From contig JAJTHN010000044.1 of assembly GCA_021297895.1 (NCBI GenBank), positions 1 to 45,709 of the forward strand: a stretch of 45,709 nt of DNA. The letters run 5' to 3'. The notes below the pieces were generated by a model, which worked only from the letters and a program-made list of their open reading frames with translations, did no database searches and was not told where the DNA came from. Positions 17,281 through 25,059 of this stretch are shown one piece after another. Source of the DNA: Phycisphaeraceae bacterium (lineage in GTDB: Bacteria; Planctomycetota; Phycisphaerae; Phycisphaerales; UBA1924). The position numbers were made by a program, and so were the translations under genes. The stretch's first letter is position 1; every line of letters begins with the position of its first letter.

Positions 17281-18144
17281 TCAGATCGCATCGACCGCGT
17301 CGTCGTCGGCGGTGTCGTCGTCGTGGCTGAGCGTTGCGCCGGCACGCGGACCGATGCCGCTGAATCCATCAAGCAGAGCGCGTCGGCAGGCATCGGCGAG
17401 GGCCTGATGGAGTTTTTCGTGGTCGGGCATGGACTGGAGGCGGAGGTAAAGTTCCTCTGCAAGCGCGGCGCTCGAGCGCATCGGCGGCACATCGCGGATC
17501 GCCGCATCCCCGAGCGCTTCGTTGGCTTCCAGCAGCCAGCACGCGTCGGGGATGATCTGCTCGGGGTCGACCGTTGTTGGGTTCGCTGCCGCGGCCTTGA
17601 CCTTGGCCGCGCGTCCTGTTGCCGCACCGCCGGCGGATGAGCCCTTGGCCTTGCTCGACTTTCCGCCGTGCGTCGCGGCCGATGGGGCCGGCGGCTTGGG
17701 CGGCGCGATTCGCGTTCGAAGCGTGACCGGGCCGAGGGCCACCACCGGGCAGAGCCCGGCGCGCGTGGTCGGCTCGCGCACGACGACGATGATCGGAACC
17801 TCGGTCTTATCCGCCATTTCGCGGAGCAGCCGCCCATCGAGCCCGACGCGGGGCGGACGGACGAAGTAGAAGCCCGGCCTCAGGTCGCCCGGCGACGGCA
17901 ACGACGAGTCGATCACCGTCACGTTTCCCGCATCGCGTGCCAGGTCGCGCTTCTGTCGGCGTGCTTCCTGCAGCGGCAGGATGATCCTGGCCATGCGCTC
18001 GTAGTCGTGGGCGCGGTGCGCCGCGTCGAGGGCCTCCATGCAGAGCCGCTCGCACTCGAAGTACCGCCCGGCGATGAGCGACACGCTGGCCGACTCCATG
18101 GCCTGGTCGATCTGACGGAGGGTGTTCTCGCGGGTCTTGTTCAA
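17281..18144 (-). CDS. Conserved-looking protein of unknown function
   Basis: 287 residues. The N-terminal 75 residues look helical and tetratricopeptide-like (SLIAGRYFECERLCMEALDAA, then HDYERMARIILPLQEARRQ). A central part has strands (GFYFVRPPRV, VPIIVVVREPTTRAGLCPV). A low-complexity Ala/Lys/Ser/Gly linker (about 155-185) leads to a helical C-terminus (EQIIPDACWLLEANEALGD onward) and an acidic Asp-rich tail. There is no catalytic motif and no signal peptide, so it is probably cytoplasmic. It is last in the glycosyltransferase/LAB_N operon, 71 bp after the previous gene. The family is not recognised. Confidence 0.65.
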   Translation of the reverse strand: MNKTRENTLRQIDQAMESASVSLIAGRYFECERLCMEALDAAHRAHDYERMARIILPLQEARRQKRDLARDAGNVTVIDSSLPSPGDLRPGFYFVRPPRVGLDGRLLREMADKTEVPIIVVVREPTTRAGLCPVVALGPVTLRTRIAPPKPPAPSAATHGGKSSKAKGSSAGGAATGRAAKVKAAAANPTTVDPEQIIPDACWLLEANEALGDAAIRDVPPMRSSAALAEELYLRLQSMPDHEKLHQALADACRRALLDGFSGIGPRAGATLSHDDDTADDDAVDAI

Positions 18145-18215
18145 CGACGTGCTTCCGAGGGTTGACGGCGTGAGCGTGAGACCGGGGACGATGCGCGGCT
18201 CCGACCCGGAGCAGA

Positions 18216-18860
18216 TTAACGAGTTTTCAGCACCGTCGCTGCCATGTCCTTGAGGATCCGTCGCCAGGTGTCGGCCGCGTCGACCAGATCGTGGCCGAGC
18301 AAGTCGGCCAGGCCGGCCCAGTCCTTGGACTGCACCGCGGACTTGAGGTCCGCGAGCAGATCGACCAGCCGACCGACGTGTCCGGTGAGCAGTTCCACAC
18401 GCGAGTCGCGTTCACCAGCGGGCGTGGTGCCGGCGGAGACCAGGAAGTGCTCGAGGGGCAGGCCGACCAGACGCGTGCCCTCTTCAACGCCTCGGCGCAC
18501 CATTTCCCAGACGCCGACAATCTCCTCCAGTTGGGTGAAGGCCTTGTCGTACCGGCCGCCACGGAGATCCTCACAGACCTCGATCTGTGCGGTCTTGGCG
18601 CTCAAGAGCACATCGGCGAGTTCGCTGAATGTGGTCGACACGAGCGAGGTCGGTTCGGCGGACACGAACCGCACCTCGGCGTTGGGCATCTCTGTTTCTG
18701 GAGGGGACTCGAGCCAATCGTTCCGGCAGGGCTCGCCGTCGATGGTGGCCTCGACGATGACGCGGCGTGACGCCTCGGCGCTCTCGCGGGCCAGACTCAG
18801 GGCGACGCGAAGCGTGGGGCTTGGGAGCTTGAGTTCTGCACCGTCAAGGAAGGCCTTCAT
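18216..18860 (-). CDS. Helical protein of unknown function
   Basis: 214 residues from ATG 18860, whose first bases overlap the TGA of the upstream LAB_N gene (ATGA overlap), so the two are coupled. The N-terminal 70 residues suggest a beta/alpha domain (LRVALSLARESAEASRRVIV). The rest is strongly helical (TTFSELADVLLSAKTAQIEVCEDL onward, then LLTGHVGRLVDLLADLKSAV). There is no signal peptide, membrane segment or catalytic motif. The helical half resembles small chaperone or adaptor proteins in composition only. It belongs to the operon starting at 20346. Confidence 0.65.
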   Translation of the reverse strand: MKAFLDGAELKLPSPTLRVALSLARESAEASRRVIVEATIDGEPCRNDWLESPPETEMPNAEVRFVSAEPTSLVSTTFSELADVLLSAKTAQIEVCEDLRGGRYDKAFTQLEEIVGVWEMVRRGVEEGTRLVGLPLEHFLVSAGTTPAGERDSRVELLTGHVGRLVDLLADLKSAVQSKDWAGLADLLGHDLVDAADTWRRILKDMAATVLKTR

Positions 18861-19465
18861 GCGGATGCTCCGGTCTCGATGGCGGGTTGGCGCCGGCGAC
18901 GCTTGTGAATGAGGCGGATGTTCCGTGCATAGATGACGACACCGCTGGTCTGGCCCAGCACACCCACGATGTCCTGCCGCCATGCGAAGTATGCAAAGAG
19001 GGCGATGCCTCCCGCAAGGCTCAACCACCAGAACGCCTCGGGCACGACGCTCTGTTTCTGGCGTTCGCTGACGATCCATTGGATCATCATCCGCCCGAAA
19101 AACAGCCCTTGACCGGCAAAGCCAAGCACGATCCACGCCACCCCGACCCACGACGTGACGTTCAGAGCGCGGAAGGCGGTGTTGCCCAGCGATTGGCCGG
19201 CCTGCGCAAGGCCCTCCGGGCCGAGGATCCGCGAAAGCTCATCGGCCTCGAACGGGCCGGTGGGGGGCGCATCGCGAAAGAGCAGGCGATACGTCGTTCG
19301 CCCGTCGGACTCTCGGGCGGCCTCGAGTTCGCCTTTGAGCGAGCCGATAGTCAGGCGGGCGGTCTGGGCATCGGGGCGGAGTTCGTGCCGCACCTGCGGC
19401 CCGATGACGATCCAGAGCCCGAGCGCCAGCAGAGCGACCATCGCCAGTAGCGGTTCCCACTTCAT
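18857..19465 (-). CDS. LAB_N-domain membrane protein
   Basis: 202 residues from ATG 19465, overlapping the stop of the glycosyltransferase gene (ATGA). An N-terminal helix anchors a ~80-residue extracytoplasmic segment with strands (TYRLLFRDAPPTGPF). Two to three membrane helices follow and match the LAB_N domain, the region found at the N-terminus of some lipid-A-disaccharide synthases: GQGLFFGRMMIQWIVSER, then PEAFWWLSLAGGIALFAYF and GQTSGVVIYARNIRLI. In other bacteria free-standing LAB_N proteins lie beside family 2 glycosyltransferases, as here. They may help move or present a lipid-linked sugar. The function is not established. Confidence 0.85.
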   Translation of the reverse strand: MKWEPLLAMVALLALGLWIVIGPQVRHELRPDAQTARLTIGSLKGELEAARESDGRTTYRLLFRDAPPTGPFEADELSRILGPEGLAQAGQSLGNTAFRALNVTSWVGVAWIVLGFAGQGLFFGRMMIQWIVSERQKQSVVPEAFWWLSLAGGIALFAYFAWRQDIVGVLGQTSGVVIYARNIRLIHKRRRRQPAIETGASA

Positions 19466-20346
19466 GCGTGCGACCCCGCGGACGCGGCGTGGCTCGTGCT
19501 GTTCGCGGCGATCTGCTCGATGCGCCCCGGACGGGCCGGAGCGGTGGTGATGTCCGCCGAGAGCACGCCGCGGCGGCGGCTGGTCATCCATCGGATCGCG
19601 AAGCAGTCGATAAGCCCGGGGATGGCACGCTGGGTGATGCCCATGCCGTACTTGCTCACCCCGGCGGCTCTCTCGCGGTGGCGTACGGGCATCTCGACGA
19701 CGACATAGCCCATGGAGTGGGCGAGAAAGGGCATGAAGCGGTGCACGCCGCGGAACTCCAGCGGAAGGCGCAGCGCGACCTGTCGGCGCATGATGCGGAG
19801 AGAGCAGCCGGTATCGCGGACGACATCGCGCAGGATCAGCCGGCGGAAGAACCGCCCGACGCGGGAACTGGCGCGCCGGATGAAGTTGTCGCGCCGAGCG
19901 TGCGAGCGGTCGCCCTGCACAAAGTCCGCGTTGCGCTCTCGCGAGAGTTCGAGCATCGCGGGCAGATCTGCGGGGTCGTTCTGCAGGTCTGCATCGATGG
20001 TGGCGATGAACACGCCGCGGGCGGCGCGGATGCCGGCGTGAAACGCGGCGGACTGGCCGTTGCCCTTGCCCGGTGGCGTTTGGCGCATGCTCAGGCCGCG
20101 CAACCACGGGCGCGTCGGCATGTGCTCCGCGATGCGCGTGCGCGTCGCGTCGGTCGAGCCATCGTCAACGATGATCAGTTCGAAACTCACGCCCGCGACG
20201 CTGAGCGCACGACCGGTCTGCTCGACGAGTTGGGCGATGTTCTCGGCCTCGTTGTGGGCCGGGGCCACCACGGAGAGCGTGGGCCCTCCGGGCGTGGAGG
20301 CGGAATTTGCGTCGCCCGCGGGGTCGTCTTGATCGGCGTCGGCCAT
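19462..20346 (-). CDS. Family 2 glycosyltransferase, polyprenyl-phosphate type
   Basis: 294 residues. The GT-A fold begins with LSVVAPAHNEAENIAQLVEQ and IIVDDGSTDATR. The metal/nucleotide-sugar motif is IDADLQNDPADL, and a later acceptor-side motif is DTGCSLRIMRR. The arrangement resembles dolichyl/undecaprenyl-phosphate mannosyl- or glucosyltransferases (DPM1/ArnC/GtrB group). No C-terminal membrane helices are visible, so membrane association would come from the neighbouring LAB_N protein. It is the first gene of a four-gene minus-strand operon. The sugar transferred is unknown. Confidence 0.9.
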   Translation of the reverse strand: MADADQDDPAGDANSASTPGGPTLSVVAPAHNEAENIAQLVEQTGRALSVAGVSFELIIVDDGSTDATRTRIAEHMPTRPWLRGLSMRQTPPGKGNGQSAAFHAGIRAARGVFIATIDADLQNDPADLPAMLELSRERNADFVQGDRSHARRDNFIRRASSRVGRFFRRLILRDVVRDTGCSLRIMRRQVALRLPLEFRGVHRFMPFLAHSMGYVVVEMPVRHRERAAGVSKYGMGITQRAIPGLIDCFAIRWMTSRRRGVLSADITTAPARPGRIEQIAANSTSHAASAGSHA

Positions 20347-20504
20347 GAAGTCGGAGTCTATGCCGATGGGAGATGGGGCCGCGCCGGCAGGGGTGCCGAG
20401 CCGATGGCGGAAAGGGCTTCTAGAATCGGGCCAGCATCTGTCCCCGACCGAGCCGCGTGTTGTTCGCGGCGGCCGCGGCGGAGCCCGAAAGTCCGGAGTT
20501 GTTC

Positions 20505-20897
20505 ATGCACGTTCGACCGATCGATCCCGCCACCGCGTCCGTCTCGGTTCATGTCCACATGGAGGACCCCGAGTCGCTCTGCGGCAAGGCCCAGCCCACG
20601 ATGGTCGTCAAGGGCCACAAGGGCTGGAGCCTGCTCGAGGTCGCCATGGCCAACGGGATCAACATCGAGCACGCCTGCGGCGGGGTGTGCGCCTGCTCGA
20701 CGTGCCACGTGTACATCGAGAAGGGCGAGGATCAGATTTCCGAATCCACCGAGGCCGAGGAGGATCGAGTGGAGGAGGCCCCGGGCCTCCAGCGCAACAG
20801 CCGACTGAGCTGCCAGTGCATGATCAAGGGTGACGGCCCGATCCACATGCGCGTGCCGTCGTGGAACCGCAACGCGGTGAAGGAAGACGCGCACTGA
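20505..20897 (+). CDS. fdx: [2Fe-2S] ferredoxin, ISC/adrenodoxin type
   Basis: 130 residues from ATG 20505, with GGAG six bases upstream; an in-frame TTG at 20457 lacks a site. The cluster ligands are the cysteines of HACGGVCACSTCHVYI and a fourth Cys in LSCQCMIKG, in the CX5CX2C...C arrangement of ISC ferredoxins. An acidic loop (ESTEAEEDRVEEAPGL) matches the partner-binding helix of adrenodoxin-like proteins. It would supply electrons for Fe-S cluster assembly. iscX follows 58 bp downstream, supporting this role. Its start is about 158 bp from the divergent glycosyltransferase operon. Confidence 0.93.
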   Translation: MHVRPIDPATASVSVHVHMEDPESLCGKAQPTMVVKGHKGWSLLEVAMANGINIEHACGGVCACSTCHVYIEKGEDQISESTEAEEDRVEEAPGLQRNSRLSCQCMIKGDGPIHMRVPSWNRNAVKEDAH

Positions 20898-20955
20898 TAC
20901 GCCGCGGCCTGACGCGGACCAGGACCCCGCGAAGGCGATCGATGGGAGCCGATGC

Positions 20956-21192
20956 ATGGCACGGAGCGATGAGTTCGGCTGGCTGGATGTCGAGATGATC
21001 GCGGAGTTGCTCGCGGCTCATCACCGAGATGTCGATCCGTTGACGCTGCGATTTACGGCGCTGCGGGGGCTGGTCGAGAAACTTCCCGGATTCACGCCCG
21101 ATCCGGACCACCCTGTCAACGAGCGGATCCTTGAGACGATCCAGCAACTCTGGCATGAAGAGCGGCAGGGCATCTCGCGCGATGACGACTGA
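20956..21192 (+). CDS. iscX: Fe-S cluster assembly protein IscX
   Basis: 78 residues. It matches IscX (YfhJ) in length and pattern: an N-terminal helix FGWLDVEMIAELLAAHH, DVDPLTLRFTALRGLVEKL, an acidic stretch FTPDPDHPVNE and the end helix ILETIQQLWHEE. IscX binds iron and the cysteine desulfurase IscS and modulates cluster assembly. It lies directly after fdx, as in many isc operons. A GGGAG lies about eight bases upstream of the start. The other isc genes (iscS, iscU, hscA/B) are not in the window. Confidence 0.9.
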   Translation: MARSDEFGWLDVEMIAELLAAHHRDVDPLTLRFTALRGLVEKLPGFTPDPDHPVNERILETIQQLWHEERQGISRDDD

Positions 21193-21243
21193 ACGCATCA
21201 TGGGTGTCACGATCGATCCGCGGCAGTACGCGTCGATCTGCGG

Positions 21244-22026
21244 TCACGGACGGTGCAGCAGCACGAGCACGATGATGTCGTACGCGGCGTGCGTCGCGAC
21301 GACCACGCCAAAGCCGCGGGCCAGATAGAGGCTGGCGAAGAACACGCCCGCCGTGAAGTAGAAGATCAGCTTCCACCACTCGATCCCCGCCGGGCCGGTG
21401 ATCGGGTGATAGATCGCAAAGAGCAGCGATGAGACGACGATCGCCACGACCCGGGCGATGCTCTCGCTCTGGTCGAGCAGGTCCTTGACGATCGCGTGCA
21501 GCAGCGCGATCGCGATGAGGCGGAAGAGCAGTTCTTCGTACAGCCCCGCGCCGAGCGAAATCGCGACGCGAGCCCCGGTCGAGAGTGTGTGCAGGTCCGT
21601 TCCCGCGGCCAATGCTGCGGCGGCCTCGGCTCGCTGGAGCAACGCGGCGAAGACCACCAGTGGCAACGCCCAGAGAATCGACTCGAGCACCATTCCGACC
21701 AGCACAAGCGGGCGGAGGGTCCAGCGGTCCTTGCTGAAGATGTGCCAGGCGAGCAGGACCAGGAGCATCAGCGGCCCGGGGAGCATGAGCCCGATGACAC
21801 CAAAGAGCTCGAGAAAGCTGCTGAGCAGTCGATGAGCCAGAACGGTGCGCTGAATGCCCGAAGACCACTCGGTGAGATAGGTCAGGGCCATCACTTCGTA
21901 GGCGATGACCAGCGGCAGAAGGAGCACAAGGCTGTGCAGCGGGCGCGCAGAGAGCGACCAGTAGTCATCGCTCGCCCCTCGGAGGGTGGCCCGGTCGCTC
22001 CGCCTTGGCGTTCGGCGCATGGCCAT
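21244..22026 (-). CDS. CPBP-family intramembrane metalloprotease
   Basis: 260 residues with about seven hydrophobic membrane segments. The CPBP (Abi/CAAX protease-like) motifs are present: GLYEELLFRL (EExxxR), FAIYH (FxxxH) and a late THAAYD. These residues form the glutamate/histidine active site inside the membrane. Members cleave peptides in the bilayer, and the bacterial substrates are mostly unknown. The gene is minus-strand, downstream of rpsT by about 105 bp and convergent with iscX. Substrate and role cannot be inferred from context. Confidence 0.88.
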   Translation of the reverse strand: MAMRRTPRRSDRATLRGASDDYWSLSARPLHSLVLLLPLVIAYEVMALTYLTEWSSGIQRTVLAHRLLSSFLELFGVIGLMLPGPLMLLVLLAWHIFSKDRWTLRPLVLVGMVLESILWALPLVVFAALLQRAEAAAALAAGTDLHTLSTGARVAISLGAGLYEELLFRLIAIALLHAIVKDLLDQSESIARVVAIVVSSLLFAIYHPITGPAGIEWWKLIFYFTAGVFFASLYLARGFGVVVATHAAYDIIVLVLLHRP

Positions 22027-22131
22027 ATGCGGTGAGCGTACCTTCAGCGCAGCGGCCCGGCGGCTCGGCGGTGCCGCGGAGTGCCGGCATGAGCCCGGCG
22101 AACGCGAGCGAAAGAGGCAGTGGGGGCGAGA

Positions 22132-22461
22132 TTACTTCTTCGCGGCGGCCTTGTCGGCGCCGGAGCGCTTCGCGGGAGGCGCATCGACCTGACCGGCGGC
22201 CTTGCGAGCCTTGATGCGGGCGGCGAGGCGGCTCTTGCGGCGAGCGGCCTGATTCTTGTGGATCACGCCCTTGGCCGCGGTGCGGTCGATGGTCTTGCTG
22301 ACGGCCTTGAACGCCGCCTCGGCGTCCGCGAGCGACGCGTGCGCGAGCTTGTCCATGAGCTCCTTGACCGCCGTGCGCATCGCCTTCAGACGCCACTTGT
22401 TACGGGCACGGGCCTTGAGGTTCTGACGAACGCGCTTCTTCGCGGACAGTGAGTGAGCCAT
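22132..22461 (-). CDS. rpsT: 30S ribosomal protein S20
   Basis: 109 residues from ATG 22461. The start MAHSLSAKKRVRQNLKARA and the helical, Lys/Arg/Ala-rich body (RRKSRLAARIKARK) are typical of S20, which binds 16S rRNA early in 30S assembly. The C-terminus has an extra Ala/Lys-rich extension (APPAKRSGADKAAAKK). A sigma70-like promoter lies about 80 bp upstream, so the gene appears to have its own leader. Confidence 0.96.
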   Translation of the reverse strand: MAHSLSAKKRVRQNLKARARNKWRLKAMRTAVKELMDKLAHASLADAEAAFKAVSKTIDRTAAKGVIHKNQAARRKSRLAARIKARKAAGQVDAPPAKRSGADKAAAKK

Positions 22462-22550
22462 AGCGATCCAGGTCCTCGGTCGGCTTCCCGAAACCGGCGC
22501 ATCGGCCGGGGTCGAGCGCTCCACACGGAGGCTCGTCGGGAAAGGCCCGA

Positions 22551-22579
22551 ACGATAGAGCGCCACCGACCCCGATTCAA
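22551..22579 (-). promoter_or_regulatory. Likely sigma70 promoter of rpsT
   Basis: On the minus strand, TTGAAT (22579-22574) and TATCGT (22556-22551) are separated by exactly 17 bp. Transcription would start near 22544, giving a leader of about 80 nt before the rpsT start. Confidence 0.6.
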
Positions 22580-22632
22580 GCCCGAATATCTGCGTTCGTG
22601 CAGGAACCCTCGATCGGGAAATGTGCCCGCGC

Positions 22633-22661
22633 TTGCCTCCGGGCCGTAACGCCCTTACGCT
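22633..22661 (+). promoter_or_regulatory. Likely sigma70 promoter of tRNA-Arg
   Basis: TTGCCT (22633-22638) and TACGCT (22656-22661) have a 17-bp spacer and end about 10 bp before the tRNA 5' end, a spacing typical of stable-RNA promoters. Confidence 0.65.
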
Positions 22662-22671
22662 TGCTCTCCCT

Positions 22672-22745
22672 GCGGGCGTAGCTCAATTGGATAGAGCACC
22701 TGACTACGGATCAGGAGGTTAGGGGTTCGACTCCCTTCGCCCGTA
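22672..22745 (+). tRNA. tRNA-Arg (anticodon ACG)
   Basis: A 74-nt cloverleaf. The acceptor stem GCGGGCG pairs with CGCCCGT, with A as discriminator. The D arm is GCTC...GAGC, the anticodon stem is CCTGA/TCAGG with loop CTACGGA, so the anticodon ACG is at 22706-22708. The T arm contains GGTTCGA. The 3' CCA is not encoded. The anticodon A34 is expected to be modified to inosine, reading CGU/CGC/CGA. Confidence 0.96.
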
Positions 22746-23020
22746 TTGTGCAGGCCCTCCCGGTTTCGCCGGGGGGTCGCGTGTCCCGCTCACCTTCGGG
22801 TGTGCGACGCACCGACGTCCGCCGAATTCTGCCGCTCAGTGGCCATCGGTCGATTCGCTCGACCCTCGCGTCTTGGATCGACGGATTCTGAATCGCAACA
22901 TGGGCGGATTTGTACAACGATCGCTGGTCGGTCAAGATGCGAACGCGCAGCCGGGTCATCTGATGATGCCCATAGCGCGTCGGATTCACATTGATGCCAG
23001 CATCGGAGCGTGCATTGACG

Positions 23021-23740
23021 ATGGGAAAACACCATGAGCGCGTAACGCCTGATGCGCCCGCTGCACTGAGCTTGCGCGGGCTGCGGTTCGGGTACGGGCG
23101 GGGATGGACGATGCAGTTGCCGACGCTCGAGATCGGTGCTGGCGAGCAGGTGCTGCTCACCGGCGGTTCGGGCACGGGCAAGAGCACGCTCCTCCATCTG
23201 ATCGCCGGTCTGATCGATCCCGCCGAGGGCCGCGTGGAGATCGCCGGGCAGAGTGTTCACGCGCTCGCGGGCGCAAAGCGAGACCTGTTCCGCGGCCAGC
23301 ATGTCGGCATGATCTTCCAGACGTTTCATCTGCTCGAAGGCTTTACCGCGAGGGAAAACGTACTCGCGGCGCTGATGTTCAGCTCGATCCCGCCGCGCGA
23401 GCACGATCAGCGTGCGGCGGATCTGCTCGCCCGGCTCGGCGTGCAGCGCATCGATGCGGCCGCGGGCGAGCTGTCGGTCGGGCAGCAGCAGCGCGTCGCG
23501 GTGGCGCGAGCCGTCGCGTGCGGGCCCGCGCTCGTGCTGGCCGATGAGCCCACCGCGAGCCTCGATCCCGAGAACGCGGCCAGGGCGATGGATGTGATTC
23601 AGTCGGCCTGCCGCGATCAGAACGCCGCGCTGTTGTGCACGAGCCATGACCCGTCGATGGTCGCGCGGTTCCCGCGGAGTCTTGCGCTGGAGTCCATCGC
23701 GACGTTCGCTGGTGAGTCGAACCCGCAGGAGGCCCGCTGA
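23021..23740 (+). CDS. ABC transporter ATP-binding protein, MacB/LolD type
   Basis: About 239 residues from ATG 23021; in-frame starts at 22991/22994 are possible but have no ribosome site. Walker A is GGSGTGKST, the Q-loop is MIFQTFHLLEGFT, the signature is LSVGQQQR, Walker B is ALVLADEPTASLDP and the switch His is in TSHDPSM. The short length and sequence match the ATPase of FtsX-type (MacB/LolCDE-like) transporters. The stop overlaps the start of the permease gene (TGATG), so the two are coupled and form one transporter. A DUF3299 protein follows. Confidence 0.92.
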   Translation: MGKHHERVTPDAPAALSLRGLRFGYGRGWTMQLPTLEIGAGEQVLLTGGSGTGKSTLLHLIAGLIDPAEGRVEIAGQSVHALAGAKRDLFRGQHVGMIFQTFHLLEGFTARENVLAALMFSSIPPREHDQRAADLLARLGVQRIDAAAGELSVGQQQRVAVARAVACGPALVLADEPTASLDPENAARAMDVIQSACRDQNAALLCTSHDPSMVARFPRSLALESIATFAGESNPQEAR

Positions 23741-25017
23741 TGCCCATGACCGATATGTCCCTGGTCACGCGGTCGCTCCGGGCCCACAGGCTCTCGACGA
23801 TCGTGACCGCGCTGATGGTCGCCATCGGTGTGGCGCTGCTGATGGTGCTGCTGACCGTGCGGGACTCGGCATCCCGCGCGTTCCTTCGCGGCACGGGCAA
23901 CATGCACCTGCTCGTGAGCGCACAGGAAAGCCGGCTCGAGAGCGTGCTGAACTCCGTGTTCCACTCGGGCATTCCGCAGCGCGTTGTCACGTGGGACAAG
24001 TTTCAGGCCGTCGCATCGCTGCCGCCGGTGGATTGGGCGCTGGCAACGGTGCAGGGGGACAACTACCGCGGCTACGCGACCATGGGCGTGCAGTCTCCGT
24101 TTTTCGAGAAGTTTCTGCCGGATGGCGCGTCGCCCATGACGCTGGCCTCGGGGACTTTCTTCCGCGCGGGTGAAGCCGGGGTGTTCGATGTCGTGCTGGG
24201 TTCGTCCGCCGCGGCGGGAACGGGACTGAAGGTCGGCGACACGCTGACCATCACGCACGGCACCGACGAGAAGGGGCACGTTCACGACGAGTTCAAGTTC
24301 ACGGTCTCGGGTGTACTCTCGCCGACGGGCACGGCCCACGATCGCGTTGTGTTCGTGACCGCTGAGAGCAAGTGGATCGTCCACGCCGATGAGTTTCGGG
24401 CGCAAGCGGCGCGAGCCGCGGGCAAAAGCGAGCACGAGGAGCCGACCACGGCGAACCTCACACCCGCGGAAAAGCCGGTGACCGCGATCTATGTCAAGAT
24501 GCGTGCGACGCCGACGATCGCGCAGGTCGCGACAATTGTCCGGAACGAACTCGGTCTCACCGCGGCGTATCCGGCCAGCGAGATCCGTCGGCTGCTGGGC
24601 ATCGTCGGCAACGCCGACGTCGTGCTCATCGGCATCGCGATCATCGTGATGCTCTCCGGTGCTCTGAGCGTGATGCTGGCCCTGTACAACTCGATGGAGC
24701 ATCGCCGGCGACAGCTCGCGGTGCTGCGCGTGCTCGGCGCGAGTCAGGAGCGTCTGCTGAGCCTCGTGCTGTCCGAGAGCGCCGCGATCGGGCTGATCGG
24801 GGCGGTGATCGGGCTTGTCGTCGCGGCCATCGCCGGTCAGGTCACGGCGGCGTTTCTGTCCGGCGCGCTGGGCGTGCCGATTTCCGGGGCTGTCGATCCT
24901 GTGTGGGCCATCATCGTCGTTTCGGGTGCCGTGCTGCTGAGCGCTCTGGCCGGGCTCGTGCCCGCGATTCGCGCGTATCGCACGCCGGTGATCAGCAGTC
25001 TTCGGCCGATCGGATAA
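23740..25017 (+). CDS. FtsX-like ABC permease
   Basis: 425 residues. The layout is one N-terminal membrane helix (about 20-40), a large periplasmic domain, and three C-terminal helices (about 285-310, 340-365 and 385-410), as in FtsX/MacB/LolC permeases. The periplasmic part contains GDTLTITHGTDEKGHVHD and the motif GVLSPTGTAHDRVVFV. The latter occurs in permeases found next to DUF3299 genes, which have been linked to zinc transport (Zrg type; from memory). Histidines in this loop fit a metal-related role. The partner ATPase is upstream with a 1-bp overlap. The substrate is not proven. Confidence 0.85.
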   Translation: MPMTDMSLVTRSLRAHRLSTIVTALMVAIGVALLMVLLTVRDSASRAFLRGTGNMHLLVSAQESRLESVLNSVFHSGIPQRVVTWDKFQAVASLPPVDWALATVQGDNYRGYATMGVQSPFFEKFLPDGASPMTLASGTFFRAGEAGVFDVVLGSSAAAGTGLKVGDTLTITHGTDEKGHVHDEFKFTVSGVLSPTGTAHDRVVFVTAESKWIVHADEFRAQAARAAGKSEHEEPTTANLTPAEKPVTAIYVKMRATPTIAQVATIVRNELGLTAAYPASEIRRLLGIVGNADVVLIGIAIIVMLSGALSVMLALYNSMEHRRRQLAVLRVLGASQERLLSLVLSESAAIGLIGAVIGLVVAAIAGQVTAAFLSGALGVPISGAVDPVWAIIVVSGAVLLSALAGLVPAIRAYRTPVISSLRPIG

Positions 25018-25059
25018 ACTCGGCTACGCTCACCGGGAGGCGGACAGACGGGGCGAACC

